From the NCBI GenBank assembly GCA_947495555.1, contig CANLZI010000002.1, positions 310,001-374,000 on the forward strand: 64,000 nt of DNA, given 5' to 3'. A program made the translations under genes and the position numbers. Of this stretch, positions 24,744-32,851 are shown in pieces; within the stretch, counting starts at the first letter, position 1; each line of letters opens with the position of its first letter. This stretch comes from an uncultured Erythrobacter sp. Lineage in GTDB: Bacteria; Pseudomonadota; Alphaproteobacteria; Sphingomonadales; Sphingomonadaceae. The notes beneath the pieces are model-generated. The model saw nothing but the letters and a program-made list of their open reading frames with translations. It had not been told where the DNA came from and ran no database searches.

Positions 24744-26864
24744 TTGCTGTTTCCTAATTGCAATGTTCCCTTCAGAATCCTGCGCGCGCCAGCCCCACTT
24801 TTCGCGTTGGCTCTCGCCTTGCCTGGCACGGCAAAGGGACAAGAAGCAGATCCATCGGTAGAGGAAGAAGCCGCGGCAGTCGTTGCTCCCACTGCGCAAG
24901 GTCAAACCTACGACCCAGCGTATTTTCAGCGCTTTGCCCCGCGAACCGCGCTCGACATGATCGACAGAATCCCCGGCTTTCTAGTCACTGGGGGACGTGG
25001 CGAAGGACGCGGACTTGGCCAGGCAGATCAAAATGTACTGGTCAATGGGGAACGCCTTTCTTCCAAATCGGACAACGCGCGAGATCAGTTGAGGCGCATT
25101 CCGGCCGAAGATGTTGTCCGGATTGAGATTGTCGATGGGACCAGTGTGAATGTGACCGGCCTTTCCGGACAGGTCGCCAATGTCATTGTCGATTTGCAGG
25201 GCATTTCTGGCTCCTTCTCATGGGAAGGGCGCTACCGCGAAACTGCACCGGGACTGGAGTGGTTTGGCGGCGAAATTTCGGTAGCAGGAACGACTGGCGA
25301 CCTTAGTTTTACGGTTGCATTGGACAATCCCAACAACCGCTTTGGTTCAGACGGACCAACTATCGTGAACGATAGAAATGGCAGTCTGATCCAAATTGAA
25401 GATACCGTGTTTCGAGGCAAGTTTGATAAGCCTACGATCTCAGCAAACCTTGATTACACCTTCAGCGAGAACGTCAGCGCGTCACTCAATCTGTCCTACG
25501 CTCGCAACTATTTCCGCAGACGCGCAGATGAAAACAAGACCGGCCCATTGATCAATCCAAGCCTGCGCGCAGTGCGGTTTCGCGAAAACGGTTATGAGTA
25601 TGAGGTAAGCGGCGACCTGACCTTCCAACTCGGTAACGGACAGCTAAAGCTAATCGGTGTTGAGACTTACGACAGCGAAGATTTTGTCCAAACCGTCATC
25701 GAGACGTTTGACGATCCCTCAAGTAATGAAATCGGTGATCGATTTACCCGCAACGACGGGATTGGAGAAAGGATCGGCCGCGCTGAATACGACTTCCCTT
25801 TGTTTGGCGCGGAATGGCAAATCGCTGGAGAAGCTGCCTTCAATCGGCTCGACCGTGTGTCAGGCTTGTTCGAACTTGATCCCTTCGGAAAATTTGTTGA
25901 AATCGACTTTCCGGAAGGCACAGGCGGCGTTACCGAGGACCGCTATGAATTCTCTGCCAGTTTTTCCGAGGGCTTGTCCGATCAACTGAGTATACAGATC
26001 AATGCGGGATATGAATTCTCGGCGTTGAAGCAGCTTGGCAGTGCAGCCAACAGCCGTAGGTTTAGACGGCCCAAAGGCTCCGCTTCGCTAGCGTGGACAA
26101 ATGCGAAGGGGCTGGACATTACCCTTACGGGAGAGCGACGGGTAGGTCAGCTGTCGTTTGGTGACTTCTTAGCAAGGGTAAATCTGGACACCGAGAACGC
26201 GAATTCTGGCAACAATGAACTTGTTCCTTCGCAGACTTGGGAAGCACAATTGGATATCAACAAGACCCTGGGCGAATGGGGTTCTACCAGCCTAATGGTG
26301 GAGAAGCGCTGGATCGAAGACTTCATCGATCTCATCCCGCTCGATGACGGTACCGAGGCGGATGGCAATATTTCGTCCGCACGCCGTACAGAGATCGAAT
26401 GGACGAACACCATAAAGCTTGATCCAATCGGAGCGCGCGGGGTCCAGCTGGATTTGCGCCTCGAATATGAGGTCGGTGAGATCCGCGACCCTTTGACCGG
26501 CGAACTGCGCAATTTTTCCGGCGGCAATTCTCGCGAAGCCGAATTCGAAATTCGCCACGACATCCCGAGTAGCGACATCGCATATGGCGCAGCGTTGTTT
26601 TATGAATTGCGCCGCCCAGAAATTCGCACACAGGAGATTAGCAAGTCTCAAGATGGGCCCGCTTTCGCGCGTGTTTATGTCGAGCACAAAGACCTGTTCG
26701 GCTTAACTGCGCGGGCAACTTTGGGGAATATCGCTGGCGGACGCGACAGGTTTGAACGGACCGCCTTTGAAGGCAGACGCAATGCCTCGTTGGTGTCTTT
26801 CACTGAAAAATACAGACGCCGGATCGGGCCGATTTTCAGGCTGGATATCAGCGGCAACTTTTAG
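24744..26864 (+). CDS. TonB-dependent receptor-like outer-membrane protein
   Basis: The 706-residue protein has a signal peptide (LFALALALPGTAKGQ), a plug-like domain (RTALDMIDRIPGFLV, then QNVLVNGERLSSKSDNARD and VVRIEIVDGTSVNVTGL) and a long C-terminal beta-barrel ending FRLDISGNF. The only usable start in frame is a TTG at 24744, since a stop lies just upstream; the weak start suggests low expression or a mis-set frame beginning. No STN domain or siderophore clue is seen, so the ligand is unknown. By eye the gene is more AT-rich than its neighbours. It is the only plus-strand gene between tig and clpP, which normally adjoin, and so may be an insertion. Confidence 0.85.
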   Translation: MLFPNCNVPFRILRAPAPLFALALALPGTAKGQEADPSVEEEAAAVVAPTAQGQTYDPAYFQRFAPRTALDMIDRIPGFLVTGGRGEGRGLGQADQNVLVNGERLSSKSDNARDQLRRIPAEDVVRIEIVDGTSVNVTGLSGQVANVIVDLQGISGSFSWEGRYRETAPGLEWFGGEISVAGTTGDLSFTVALDNPNNRFGSDGPTIVNDRNGSLIQIEDTVFRGKFDKPTISANLDYTFSENVSASLNLSYARNYFRRRADENKTGPLINPSLRAVRFRENGYEYEVSGDLTFQLGNGQLKLIGVETYDSEDFVQTVIETFDDPSSNEIGDRFTRNDGIGERIGRAEYDFPLFGAEWQIAGEAAFNRLDRVSGLFELDPFGKFVEIDFPEGTGGVTEDRYEFSASFSEGLSDQLSIQINAGYEFSALKQLGSAANSRRFRRPKGSASLAWTNAKGLDITLTGERRVGQLSFGDFLARVNLDTENANSGNNELVPSQTWEAQLDINKTLGEWGSTSLMVEKRWIEDFIDLIPLDDGTEADGNISSARRTEIEWTNTIKLDPIGARGVQLDLRLEYEVGEIRDPLTGELRNFSGGNSREAEFEIRHDIPSSDIAYGAALFYELRRPEIRTQEISKSQDGPAFARVYVEHKDLFGLTARATLGNIAGGRDRFERTAFEGRRNASLVSFTEKYRRRIGPIFRLDISGNF

Positions 26865-26900
26865 TCGTTCGCCCAAATGAGCTGCACCAGACACTAAGAA

Positions 26901-26938
26901 TAGAGGCCAGCCACACCCAATGGCGTAGCTGGCCTCTA
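26901..26938. terminator. Bidirectional hairpin between the TonB receptor and tig
   Basis: A perfect 11-bp stem (TAGAGGCCAGC at 26901-26911 with GCTGGCCTCTA at 26928-26938) encloses a 16-base loop between two convergent genes. T-tracts are short on both sides, so termination is likely but not certain. Confidence 0.7.
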
Positions 26939-26963
26939 ATGACGTGCCCCGAGAGGCTAACCC

Positions 26964-28574
26964 TTACTTCTTAGCAGACGGCTTCTTGGCAGGCGCTTTC
27001 TTAGCCGCAGGCTTCTTCGCAGGAGCCTTCTTCGCTGCTGGCTTTGCGGCTGCCTTCTTGGCGGCTGGTTTCTTGGCTGCCGGTTTTTCCGCCGCTGGTT
27101 TAGCAGCCGGCTTCTTAGCTGGTGCCTTCTTAGCGGCCGGCTTTTTGGCTGCAGGCTTTTTCTCTGCGGCTTTCTTAGCAGGAGCTTTCTTGGCAGCAGC
27201 TTTCTTGGCCGGAGCCTTTTTCTTGGCAGGCTTGGTTTCGGCTTCTTCTTCGGCCTCGATCGCTGCTTCCAGCTCTTCCTGGGTCACTTCGCGGGTCGTG
27301 ACTTCAGCTTTTTCGAACAAGAAATCGACGACCTTGTCTTCATACAAAGGCGCACGCAGCTGAGCGGCAGCCATCGGTTCTTGCTGAACATATTGGACAA
27401 AGCGTTCGCGATCTTCTTCGCGATATTGCTGAGCGGCCTGCTGGATCAGCATGCTCATTTCCTGAGCCGTTACTTCCACGCCATTGGCTTGGCCAATCTC
27501 GGAAAGCAGCAGACCCAAGCGCACACGGCGCTCGGCGATCGAACGATAATCGTCCTTCTCGGCTTCGATTTCCTTGATAGCTTCTTCTGGATTTTCTTCC
27601 TGAGCCGCTTCTTGCTGCAACTGGTTCCAAATTTGTTCAAATTCGGCATCAACCATGCTGCCTGGCACGTCGAAATCGTGACCGGCTGCCAATTGATCAA
27701 GCAGAGCCCGCTTCATTTGCGTGCGGGTCAGGCCGGCGGTTTGCTGTTCCAGCTGTCCGCGCAGCAATTCTTTCAACTTGTCGAGGCTGTCGAGGCCCAG
27801 CGACGTGGCAAAGTCATCATCAACCTTGGTTTCGGTTTCAACCTTCACGGCCTTCACTGAAACGTCAAACTCGGCTTCTTTGCCCTTCAAGTTTTCAGCC
27901 GGGTAATCTTCCGGGAAAGTAACCTTGATGGTCTTCTCATCGCCGGTTTTAACGCCGGTCAATTGCTCTTCGAAGCCAGGGATAAACTGGCCACTGCCGA
28001 TAACCAACGCGGCATCTTCAGCCTTGCCGCCTTCGAATTCCTCGCCGTCAACGCGGCCGACAAAATCGATGATCAGCTGATTGCCTTCAGCAGCCTTTTT
28101 CGATTTGGCTGCGTCCTTATAGGCCTTATTCTGGCCAGCGATGTTCTGAACCGCTTCATCAACAGCGTCTTCAGAAACCGGAACTACCAGCTTTTCCAAC
28201 TTCAGTCCGTCGGTTGAAGGCGCTTCAACAGCAGGTAGGATTTCCAGCTCGACACCGATTTCGGCATCTTTGCCTTCTTCATACCCATCACCCAGGCTGA
28301 CCGCAGGCTGCATCGCAGGACGCAGTTCCTTGTCCTTCATCAGGCTATCAACCGATTCGCGGATTACATCATTGATGGTTTGAGCGTGGATCTGCTCACC
28401 ATGCATCTTCTTGACGAGATTGGCGGGGACCTTGCCGGGACGAAAGCCGGGCATGTTCACCTGCGGCGCGATTTTCTTCACCTCGCCCTCGATCCGCGCA
28501 GCAATATCTGCCGCTGGAATAGTGAGCTGATAGGCGCGCTTAAGGCCTTCGTTGGTGGTTTCCTTGATCTTCAT
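26964..28574 (-). CDS. tig: Trigger factor with long Lys/Ala/Pro-rich C-terminal tail
   Basis: Trigger factor is the ribosome-bound chaperone and prolyl isomerase. The start at 28574 gives MKIKETTNEGLKRAYQLTIP, and the ribosome-docking signature GFRPGKVP follows. An FKBP-type PPIase domain (residues about 160-245, NQLIIDFVGRVDGEEFEGG) and a helical C-terminal domain come next. After residue about 448 the usual end is replaced by roughly 88 residues built of AAKKPAAKKAPAKK-like units, which makes 536 residues against about 430-450 for most family members. An open frame upstream runs through the tRNA-Leu gene and is not coding. The gene normally adjoins clpP; here a TonB-receptor gene intervenes. 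Confidence 0.94.
   Translation of the reverse strand: MKIKETTNEGLKRAYQLTIPAADIAARIEGEVKKIAPQVNMPGFRPGKVPANLVKKMHGEQIHAQTINDVIRESVDSLMKDKELRPAMQPAVSLGDGYEEGKDAEIGVELEILPAVEAPSTDGLKLEKLVVPVSEDAVDEAVQNIAGQNKAYKDAAKSKKAAEGNQLIIDFVGRVDGEEFEGGKAEDAALVIGSGQFIPGFEEQLTGVKTGDEKTIKVTFPEDYPAENLKGKEAEFDVSVKAVKVETETKVDDDFATSLGLDSLDKLKELLRGQLEQQTAGLTRTQMKRALLDQLAAGHDFDVPGSMVDAEFEQIWNQLQQEAAQEENPEEAIKEIEAEKDDYRSIAERRVRLGLLLSEIGQANGVEVTAQEMSMLIQQAAQQYREEDRERFVQYVQQEPMAAAQLRAPLYEDKVVDFLFEKAEVTTREVTQEELEAAIEAEEEAETKPAKKKAPAKKAAAKKAPAKKAAEKKPAAKKPAAKKAPAKKPAAKPAAEKPAAKKPAAKKAAAKPAAKKAPAKKPAAKKAPAKKPSAKK
26967..27235 (-). repeat. Degenerate repeats encoding the basic tail of trigger factor
   Basis: Imperfect tandem units of 12-24 bases of the type GCC-GCT-AAG-AAG-CCA encode about 88 residues composed almost only of Lys, Ala and Pro with two Glu, resembling the C-terminal tail of histone H1 and of AlgP/HctB-like bacterial proteins. 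Synonymous positions vary between units, which argues for age and selection on the protein. Confidence 0.85.
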
Positions 28575-28633
28575 GGACTTGAACTGATGCCTTCTCAAAA
28601 TCTCTAAATTCTCGGTGGTGTCAGGCGGCGTTC

Positions 28634-28718
28634 TGGTGCGGGCGAAGGGACTCGAACCCCCACATCTTACGATACTGGTACCTAAAACCAGCGCGTCTAC
28701 CAATTCCGCCACGCCCGC
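28634..28718 (-). tRNA. tRNA-Leu (anticodon UAG)
   Basis: The minus strand folds as a long-variable-arm tRNA: acceptor GCGGGCG with CGCCCGC, D-arm TGGCGGAATTGGTAGACGCG, anticodon stem CTGGT/ACCAG around loop TTTAGGT (anticodon TAG), a variable arm, T-arm GGGGGTTCGAGTCCC-type, and an encoded CCA end. It is 85 nucleotides including CCA. It lies 59 bases upstream of tig on the same strand. Confidence 0.97.
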
Positions 28719-28775
28719 AACCCGAACGATGCCGCATAAGCGCGCCCCTGAGGGCACACCCGCACGGTTTAGGGA

Positions 28776-28793
28776 GCGCCCTTAGAAGGGCGC
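28776..28793. repeat. GC-rich palindrome upstream of tRNA-Leu
   Basis: GCGCCCTT-AG-AAGGGCGC is a perfect 8-bp inverted repeat in the divergent region between tRNA-Leu and the DUF3297 gene. The sequence AAGGGCGCGC recurs once at about 28844. No function is evident. Confidence 0.45.
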
Positions 28794-28912
28794 GCGGCAA
28801 AGGGCAAGCACTTGCGTCTTGTTCTGCGCACATCAGCAGACTAAGGGCGCGCTATATTATATGACCGTGGCCGCAAATTTGGCCGAGCTGCGGTGGCAAT
28901 TGGATTGATATT

Positions 28913-29212
28913 ATGAGCGAAGAACATACCGCCGAAACACCAAAGTCCGACACTCCGCCGGATCGGATCTCGGTTCAGCCTGCTTCTCCGTATTTTGATG
29001 CAGAGAAACTGCAACGCGGAATTGGCATCAAGTTCAAAGACCGGGTCCGTACCGATATCGAGGAATACAGCATTTCCGAAGGTTGGGTCCGAGTACAGGC
29101 CGGCAAGACGGTCGATCGTAAGGGACGCCCGTTGACGATCAAGCTGACCGGCCCGGTTGAAGCGTGGTACGAAGATCTGGGTGACGAGCCACCGGTCGCC
29201 AAGAAAGGCTAA
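28913..29212 (+). CDS. DUF3297 family protein
   Basis: A small soluble protein (99 aa) matching DUF3297: a disordered N-terminus, then PDRISVQPASPYFDAEKLQRG, SEGWVRVQAGKTVDRKGRPL and a C-terminal TIKLTGPVEAWYEDL strand. The family is common in proteobacteria and has no assigned function. A TATATTATAT stretch about 50 bases upstream may be its -10 region. It reads toward der, 123 bases ahead of it. Confidence 0.85.
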   Translation: MSEEHTAETPKSDTPPDRISVQPASPYFDAEKLQRGIGIKFKDRVRTDIEEYSISEGWVRVQAGKTVDRKGRPLTIKLTGPVEAWYEDLGDEPPVAKKG

Positions 29213-29335
29213 CGCTGCGCCAGCCAAGGCGTAGCTTATGGCCACCTCCCTTTCCAGACCGGCCATTTCAAGCCGGCCATTCCTAACGAGCCTTGCCAAG
29301 CCGTGCCTGAGGGGCCACTTGGCATTTGCAGTCCT

Positions 29336-30778
29336 ATGAAACCACAAGTCATCATCATTGGCCGACCCAATGTCGGAAAATCCACGCTGTTCAATCGGCT
29401 GGTGGGCAAGAAGCTCGCCCTGGTTGATGATCAGCCGGGTGTGACGCGCGACCGCCGCTTGGGCGATGCTGAGCTGGCCGGACTGGAATTCACCGTTGTT
29501 GATACGGCGGGCTGGGAAGATGACGATGCCGAATCGCTCCCTGGCAGAATGCGCAAGCAGACCGAAGTCAGCCTGGAAGGCGCCGACGCGGCGATGTTCG
29601 TGATCGATGCGCGCGCAGGGATCACCCCGCTGGATGAAGAAATTGGCCGGTGGCTGCGTGGACAAGAAATTCCCATCATTCTGGTGGCCAATAAGGCCGA
29701 GGGAAAACAGGGCGAGAGCGGCGTTTTTGAAAGCTATTCGCTAGGCCTTGGAGAGCCTGTTCCGCTGTCGGCTGAACATGGCGAAGGCGTGGCCGATCTG
29801 TTTGGCGCGTTGTGGCCGATCATTGGCGCAGCTGAAGAAGAACTGGCCGCCGCAGCGCGTGCTGGCGAACAGGCAGAGCCTGACGATCTGGCCTTGGGTC
29901 CGCTCAAGCTGGCCATCGTTGGTCGCCCCAATGCAGGCAAATCGACCCTTATCAACCGTCTGTTGGGCGAAGATCGTCTGCTGACCGGCCCCGAGGCAGG
30001 CATTACGCGCGATTCGATCGCAGTGGATTGGCAATGGACCGATCCGCGCGCCGGGCCGGATGAAGACGGCGTGCGCGATATTCGTCTGATCGACACTGCG
30101 GGCATGCGTAAGAAGCGCAATGTGACCGAAAAGTTGGAAAAGCTGTCGGTCGCCGATGCGCGCCGTGCGGTGGATTTTGCCGAGGTTGTGGTGCTGCTGC
30201 TGGATGCGACGCAAGGACTTGAGCATCAAGATCTGAAGATTGCCAGCATGGTGCTGGAAGAAGGCCGCGCCCTGATGGTCGCCATCAACAAATGGGATGT
30301 GGCCGAAAACCCCTCCAGCCTGTTCAATGGGATCAAGGACGCATTGCACGATGGTTTGGCGCAGGTACGCGGCGTGCCGCTGTTTGCCGTAAGTGCCAAG
30401 ACCGGCAAGGGTCTCGATACGATGCTAGGCGCTGCTCATGATCTGCGGGAAAGCTGGTCCAAACGTGTCCCTACCGCTGCGCTGAACCGGTGGTTCGATG
30501 ATGCGCTGGATGCCAATCCTCCACCCGCCCCCAATGGTCGCCGGATCAAGCTGCGTTACATAACGCAGGTCGGGACACGCCCGCCACGCTTTGTGGTGTT
30601 CGGCACCCGGCTAGAGGCGCTGCCCAAAAGCTATGAACGTTATCTGGTCAACGGCATCCGGGCTAAGCTGGGATTTGATGCGGTTCCTGTTCGCGTGACG
30701 CTGAAAAGCCCAAAGAACCCCTACAATGCCAATCGTGGGGGTGGCGGCAATTACAGCAGTGGAAGCGGGGAGCGCTGA
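29336..30778 (+). CDS. der: Ribosome-assembly GTPase Der (EngA)
   Basis: Der has two consecutive GTPase domains and acts in maturation of the 50S subunit. In this 480-residue protein the first domain carries GRPNVGKST, DTAGW and NKAEG; the second carries GRPNAGKST, DTAGM and NKWD; a C-terminal KH-like domain follows (RIKLRYITQVGTRPPRFVVF). A glycine/serine-rich tail ends the protein. The ATG at 29336 was chosen since the first strand KPQVIIIGRP follows at once; an in-frame start 33 bases upstream adds unlike residues. DUF2721 starts two bases after the stop. Confidence 0.96.
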   Translation: MKPQVIIIGRPNVGKSTLFNRLVGKKLALVDDQPGVTRDRRLGDAELAGLEFTVVDTAGWEDDDAESLPGRMRKQTEVSLEGADAAMFVIDARAGITPLDEEIGRWLRGQEIPIILVANKAEGKQGESGVFESYSLGLGEPVPLSAEHGEGVADLFGALWPIIGAAEEELAAAARAGEQAEPDDLALGPLKLAIVGRPNAGKSTLINRLLGEDRLLTGPEAGITRDSIAVDWQWTDPRAGPDEDGVRDIRLIDTAGMRKKRNVTEKLEKLSVADARRAVDFAEVVVLLLDATQGLEHQDLKIASMVLEEGRALMVAINKWDVAENPSSLFNGIKDALHDGLAQVRGVPLFAVSAKTGKGLDTMLGAAHDLRESWSKRVPTAALNRWFDDALDANPPPAPNGRRIKLRYITQVGTRPPRFVVFGTRLEALPKSYERYLVNGIRAKLGFDAVPVRVTLKSPKNPYNANRGGGGNYSSGSGER

Positions 30779-30780
30779 GC

Positions 30781-31266
30781 GTGATCGATATTCTTGCCAA
30801 CGCTAACATTGCGGGCGAACTGCTTGAGCGTACCTCCAGTACAATGCGGGTTCAGCAAATTGTTGAGCTAAGCCTGACACCAGCATTCTTATTGGCCGGT
30901 ATTGGTGCAATCATGAATGTCATGATGAGCAGGCTCATCTGGATCGCCGAGCGGATCGAGCGATTGGATAGCAAGCTGCGCGACGATCCCGGCATGGATA
31001 CTCCGCCTGAACTGACAACATTGTGCCGCCGACGGCAATTGTCTCAGCGGGCTGTGATGTTTTCAACCGCCGCTGCGCTGACCATTTGTGTTGTGATCGC
31101 ACTGCTGTTCGTCAGCGCATTTATTACCACCCAGATCGGCACCATCATAGCGATCGCATGGATCACCTCGATGGCTTTTCTGATTACCGGCCTGGTTCAT
31201 TTTGCGCTGGAGACAGTTATGGCTGCGCGTGGCCAGATGAAAGCCGCGCAAAAAAGCAGCGACTAA
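30781..31266 (+). CDS. DUF2721 domain membrane protein
   Basis: The 161-residue protein has three membrane segments and the DUF2721 signature LSLTPAFLLAGIGAIMNVMMSRL followed by ERIERLD. It is a conserved inner-membrane protein of unknown function. The GTG start lies two bases after the der stop, so translation is likely coupled to der. (Motif quoted in part: LSLTPAFLLAGIGAIM.). Confidence 0.82.
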   Translation: MIDILANANIAGELLERTSSTMRVQQIVELSLTPAFLLAGIGAIMNVMMSRLIWIAERIERLDSKLRDDPGMDTPPELTTLCRRRQLSQRAVMFSTAAALTICVVIALLFVSAFITTQIGTIIAIAWITSMAFLITGLVHFALETVMAARGQMKAAQKSSD

Positions 31267-31360
31267 GCGGGGCTGCTAGGACCAGAGCTTGGTGTGACCG
31301 GCAAAGCAAAAGGGCGAAGCCACTGGCCCCGCCCTCTCGCAAATTCAAACTGGTGGTTAA

Positions 31361-31828
31361 TCACTCACCGGCTAGTTCAATCCGACGCAGCACATAGGTG
31401 CCCTGAATTTTGCGGATCTTGTTGTAGAGTTCGAGGACCTGCTTGTTACTGGCTTCGATCTGCTCTTCGCTCCATTTCGCCATGAACTCGTCATAACGTT
31501 CCTTGCTGGGACCGGTATGCGCCGTCGTGGGATAGGTGACCGTCAGGATCAGGTTCACATCATTGTCCCCATAAGGAACCGCCCAGATCGCGTAATTCTT
31601 GATGTGGCCAAGTTCTTTGGCAACCTTATTGGCCGCAACCCAAGTGCCCATCAGGCCTTCGAGATAGGTTTCAAACTGACCTTCGTCGACTTTGACGGTG
31701 GTCATCTCGACCACTTCATCAGACGGTGTGTAATCTTCATAGACATTGATTTCTGCGGCGGCCGGTGCGGCAAAAGCCATGGCTGCTGCTGCGCAGGCGA
31801 ACCCTGCGCTTTTCAAGATCGTCTTCAT
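31361..31828 (-). CDS. Periplasmic protein of unknown function
   Basis: I do not recognise a family. From the ATG at 31828 (AGGGG eight bases before it) the protein has 155 residues with a clear signal peptide cut after FAAPAAA. The mature part is mostly helical and charged, with no cysteine, and has the phrases DYTPSDEVVEMTTVKVDEGQ and ELYNKIRKIQGTYVLRRIE. It ends toward the der-DUF2721 pair. The N-terminal half, with a strand then two helices and a strand, recalls NIPSNAP or stress-responsive alpha/beta barrel folds, but this is only an impression. In-frame codons upstream of the signal peptide look noncoding. Confidence 0.75.
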   Translation of the reverse strand: MKTILKSAGFACAAAAMAFAAPAAAEINVYEDYTPSDEVVEMTTVKVDEGQFETYLEGLMGTWVAANKVAKELGHIKNYAIWAVPYGDNDVNLILTVTYPTTAHTGPSKERYDEFMAKWSEEQIEASNKQVLELYNKIRKIQGTYVLRRIELAGE

Positions 31829-31984
31829 AATCATACCCCTATTGTATTGATGTACACGCGACCCCGATATGAAAGGCTGAGTGAATCCATTCAGCGCTTC
31901 AATATGCAAGTTGCTGGACCCCAAAAACGGTGGTGTCAAATGAAACTGCCTTGAATTGTATGTACCCGACACAATCGGGCAAAT

Positions 31985-32467
31985 TTAGCCGTCTTGTGCG
32001 GCATTACTCTGCAATTGCACGTAATTTTGTAAACCCATCCGTTCGATCATATCGAACTGAGTCTCCAGAAAATCGACATGCTCCTCTTCGCTTTCGAGGA
32101 TGCTGGCGAACAGATCTCGGCTGACATAGTCACGCACGCTCTCGCAATGTTCGATCCCGTCGCGCAGCAGGGGAATGGCTTCTTCTTCCATTGCCAAATC
32201 AGCCTTGAGGATTTCCTCAACGGTCTCGCCAACTTTCAATTTGTGAATGGCTTGGAAATTGGGCAGCCCACTCAAGAACAGAATACGCTCTGCCAATTGA
32301 TCGGCATGCTTCATTTCATCGATCGATTCATGCCGCTCATATTCGGCCAGTTTATGAACGCCCCAATCGTCCAACACGCGATAGTGCAACCAATATTGAT
32401 TGATCGCTGTCAGCTCGTTGGTGAGAGCCTTGTTCAGAAATTCGATGACTTTTTCGTCGCCCTTCAC
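31985..32467 (-). CDS. bfr: Bacterioferritin
   Basis: Bacterioferritin is a 24-subunit haem-containing shell that oxidises and stores iron. The 160-residue protein carries the full ferroxidase centre at the exact E. coli positions: Glu18, Glu51, His54, Glu94, Glu127 and His130, and haem ligand Met52 in ESIDEMKHADQL. A good ribosome-binding site (AGGAGAACC) precedes the ATG. It lies 128 bases downstream of the ferredoxin gene bfd on the same strand, the partner that releases the iron. Confidence 0.97.
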   Translation of the reverse strand: MKGDEKVIEFLNKALTNELTAINQYWLHYRVLDDWGVHKLAEYERHESIDEMKHADQLAERILFLSGLPNFQAIHKLKVGETVEEILKADLAMEEEAIPLLRDGIEHCESVRDYVSRDLFASILESEEEHVDFLETQFDMIERMGLQNYVQLQSNAAQDG

Positions 32468-32504
32468 AGCGGTTCTCCTGATGGGAAATGATCACCGCAC
32501 TTAT

Positions 32505-32518
32505 GGTCGCAAGCGACC
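32505..32518. repeat. 14-bp perfect palindrome upstream of bfr
   Basis: GGTCGCAAGCGACC is fully self-complementary and lies about 38 bases before the bfr start codon. It could be an operator or a hairpin in the bfd-bfr leader. Confidence 0.45.
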
Positions 32519-32595
32519 TTTGTGACAAGGTGAAAGCGTCAAAAAACCCCAGAATTCCGCCAGTTGCGAGCGATTTTCAGTATCAGCGATTCCGC

Positions 32596-32784
32596 TCAAG
32601 CTGAGACTGTTTCGCAATTCATTTCGCGCTCTTCGAACAGGATTGATTGTGCATCAACCAAACATTGGCCGCAATTGGGCTGTTTGCCCAAGGTCGCATA
32701 AACCGCCTCTGCATCGCCATTGGTAACCTGCGCCGCACGGCGTAGGTCCGTTTCCCGGATAGCGTTGCAAATGCAGATATACAT
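32596..32784 (-). CDS. bfd: Bacterioferritin-associated ferredoxin
   Basis: A 62-residue [2Fe-2S] protein with ligands Cys4, Cys6, Cys38 and Cys41 (MYICICNAIRE and NCGQC). Bfd docks on bacterioferritin and delivers electrons that reduce and free stored iron. The usual family length is 60-70 residues. AGGAG stands before the ATG. Two Fur-like boxes lie upstream at 32799 and 32826, which fits iron control and synthesis under iron starvation; bfr follows on the same strand. Confidence 0.93.
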   Translation of the reverse strand: MYICICNAIRETDLRRAAQVTNGDAEAVYATLGKQPNCGQCLVDAQSILFEEREMNCETVSA

Positions 32785-32798
32785 AAGCGTTCAACTCC

Positions 32799-32813
32799 TG
32801 CGATTGATTCGCA
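32799..32813 (-). promoter_or_regulatory. Fur-like operator, proximal to bfd
   Basis: TGCGATTGATTCGCA is a near-perfect 7-1-7 inverted repeat (one mismatch between arms), 14 bases upstream of the bfd start codon and overlapping the region just before its ribosome-binding site. The form agrees with Fur-type boxes. Confidence 0.65.
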
Positions 32814-32825
32814 ATAGCTGTTTTA

Positions 32826-32840
32826 TGCGAATTATTCTCA
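32826..32840 (-). promoter_or_regulatory. Fur-like operator, distal to bfd
   Basis: TGCGAATTATTCTCA (minus strand TGAGAATAATTCGCA) matches 11 of 14 positions of the 7-1-7 Fur motif TGATAAT-N-ATTATCA. It has the same shape as the proximal box, 27 bases away centre to centre, and overlaps a possible -35 element (TTGAGA) of bfd. Confidence 0.7.
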
Positions 32841-32851
32841 ATAGCAAGTGC

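Noticed and set aside
28575..28757. N-terminal extension of trigger factor in frame through the tRNA-Leu gene
   Set aside because: The extension is the translated complement of a perfect tRNA-Leu cloverleaf, and the conserved trigger factor N-terminus starts at 28574.
31300..31336. Possible terminator AGGGCG/CGCCCT after DUF2721
   Set aside because: Stem is short, loop is long and no T-tract follows.
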